Origin: Nocardioides sp.
Lineage (GTDB): Bacteria; Actinomycetota; Actinomycetes; Propionibacteriales; Nocardioidaceae
Reading direction: 5' to 3'
Assembly (NCBI GenBank): GCA_030145945.1
Contig: JASLDK010000432.1
Span: 1-13,047 of the forward strand
DNA length: 13,047 bases
A model generated the notes under the pieces. That model ran no database searches and was not told the DNA's origin. It saw nothing but the letters and a program-made list of their open reading frames with translations. Within the stretch, counting starts at the first letter, position 1. Every line of letters begins with the position of its first letter. The translations under genes and the position numbers were made by a program. Of the stretch, positions 12,537 to 13,047 are shown in pieces.

Positions 12537-13047
12537 TCAGACGAGGGTGTCCTCCACCTCGAGCCCGAAGGCGTGGCGCCCGTACATCGTCAGCGCACGC
12601 TCCACGTCGTTGGCGACATGGACGCCGCCCGCGTGGGCGTCGCGCCAGGCCCGCTCGATCGGGTTGCCGCGTCGCAGCGAGGATCCTCCGGCGGTCTTGA
12701 AGAGTGCGTCGATGGCGGCGAGCGCTCGCTCGGTCGCGGTGACCTGGTCGCGGCGGGCCCGGAACCGCCAGTCCAGGGGGATCACCTCGCCGCGCACGGC
12801 GCTGGCGTAGACGTCGCGGACGCTGCGCTCGGTCTGCAGGATCGCGGCGTCGATCTCGGAGGCGGCGCGCGCGAGCGTGACGTGGGCGTGCGGGTCCTCG
12901 GCGAACCGTCCGCCGCCGAGGCTGAGCCGCACCCGGTCGCGCATGGTGTCGAGGCAGCGCCCGTCGGCGCCCGCGACGACGCCGGCCACGGGCGCCGGAG
13001 TCGCCAGCGGGAGGATGGGGCCGAAGGGCCTCGCATAGAGCGGCCCG
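12537..13047 (-). CDS. HsaA-like flavin-dependent monooxygenase / acyl-CoA dehydrogenase-fold protein, 5' truncated by window edge
   Basis: The C-terminal 169 residues of a protein whose start lies beyond the right edge; the frame is open to the last base. The first visible residues GPLYARPFGPILPLATPAPV resemble the start of the C-terminal helical domain in the HsaA/HpaH group of flavin monooxygenases. A long helical stretch with alternating charged and alanine residues follows. The end motif NPIERAWRDAHAGGVHVAND is typical of this group, in which WRDAH lies close to the flavin site. HsaA hydroxylates the phenolic secosteroid 3-HSA using reduced flavin from HsaB. The neighbouring KstD-like gene, convergent with a 53-nt gap, fits such a role. 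True acyl-CoA dehydrogenases (FadE) or other group D monooxygenases are alternatives, because the N-terminal two thirds cannot be seen. The GTG at 12989 is internal and not a start. Confidence 0.72.
   Translation of the reverse strand, partial: GPLYARPFGPILPLATPAPVAGVVAGADGRCLDTMRDRVRLSLGGGRFAEDPHAHVTLARAASEIDAAILQTERSVRDVYASAVRGEVIPLDWRFRARRDQVTATERALAAIDALFKTAGGSSLRRGNPIERAWRDAHAGGVHVANDVERALTMYGRHAFGLEVEDTLV

Overview
The window is about 70% G+C, with tightly packed genes, GTG starts and 4-nt gene overlaps. This suggests a high-GC actinobacterium. The style resembles Nocardioides or its relatives, but that is an inference and no phylogenetic marker is present. The gene content is a steroid (cholesterol/androstane) catabolic locus. 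It combines genes for the last steps of ring C/D breakdown with two enzymes of ring A/B chemistry.

Layout. (1) 1-1116 (+): 3' part of an SCP-x type thiolase, cut by the window edge. (2) 1143-5713 (-): a five-gene operon, read from right to left: a crotonase-family protein, a small VOC/glyoxalase-fold protein, ipdA, ipdB and fadD3. Every junction is a 4-nt ATGA or GTGA overlap. (3) 5714-5886: divergent promoter region with a degenerate KstR2-like operator. (4) 5887-7562 (+): a MaoC-type (double hot-dog) hydratase and a short-chain dehydrogenase/reductase. (5) 7561-7733: an unusual mirror-symmetric array of six copies of a 15-bp element spaced almost exactly 32 bp apart, lying between convergent genes. 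(6) 7745-9862 (-): a large OYE-type iron-sulfur flavoprotein reductase (2,4-dienoyl-CoA reductase / BaiCD-BaiH like). (7) 9863-9993: a second divergent promoter region with a perfect KstR2-type palindrome. (8) 9994-12483 (+): an IclR-family regulator and a 3-ketosteroid dehydrogenase-like flavoprotein. (9) 12537-13047 (-): C-terminal part of an HsaA-like flavin-dependent monooxygenase / acyl-CoA dehydrogenase-fold protein, cut by the window edge.

How the genes may work together. KstD desaturates ring A, and HsaA-type enzymes hydroxylate the aromatised secosteroid. Cleavage then yields the indanedione propionate HIP. FadD3 activates HIP to its CoA thioester. Beta-oxidation of the propionyl side chain (candidates here: MaoC hydratase, SDR, SCP-x thiolase) and ring D opening (a crotonase in the known pathway) lead to COCHEA-CoA, which IpdAB opens to MOODA-CoA. 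FadD3, IpdA and IpdB are recognised with confidence. The roles of the VOC, crotonase, MaoC, SDR, SCP-x thiolase and OYE proteins in this pathway are inferred from context.

The two divergent regions share an identical 14-bp sequence, so one regulator, probably of KstR2 type and encoded outside the window, may control both. There is no gene-free stretch longer than 300 bases. No tRNA, rRNA, CRISPR array, transposase or other mobile element was seen.
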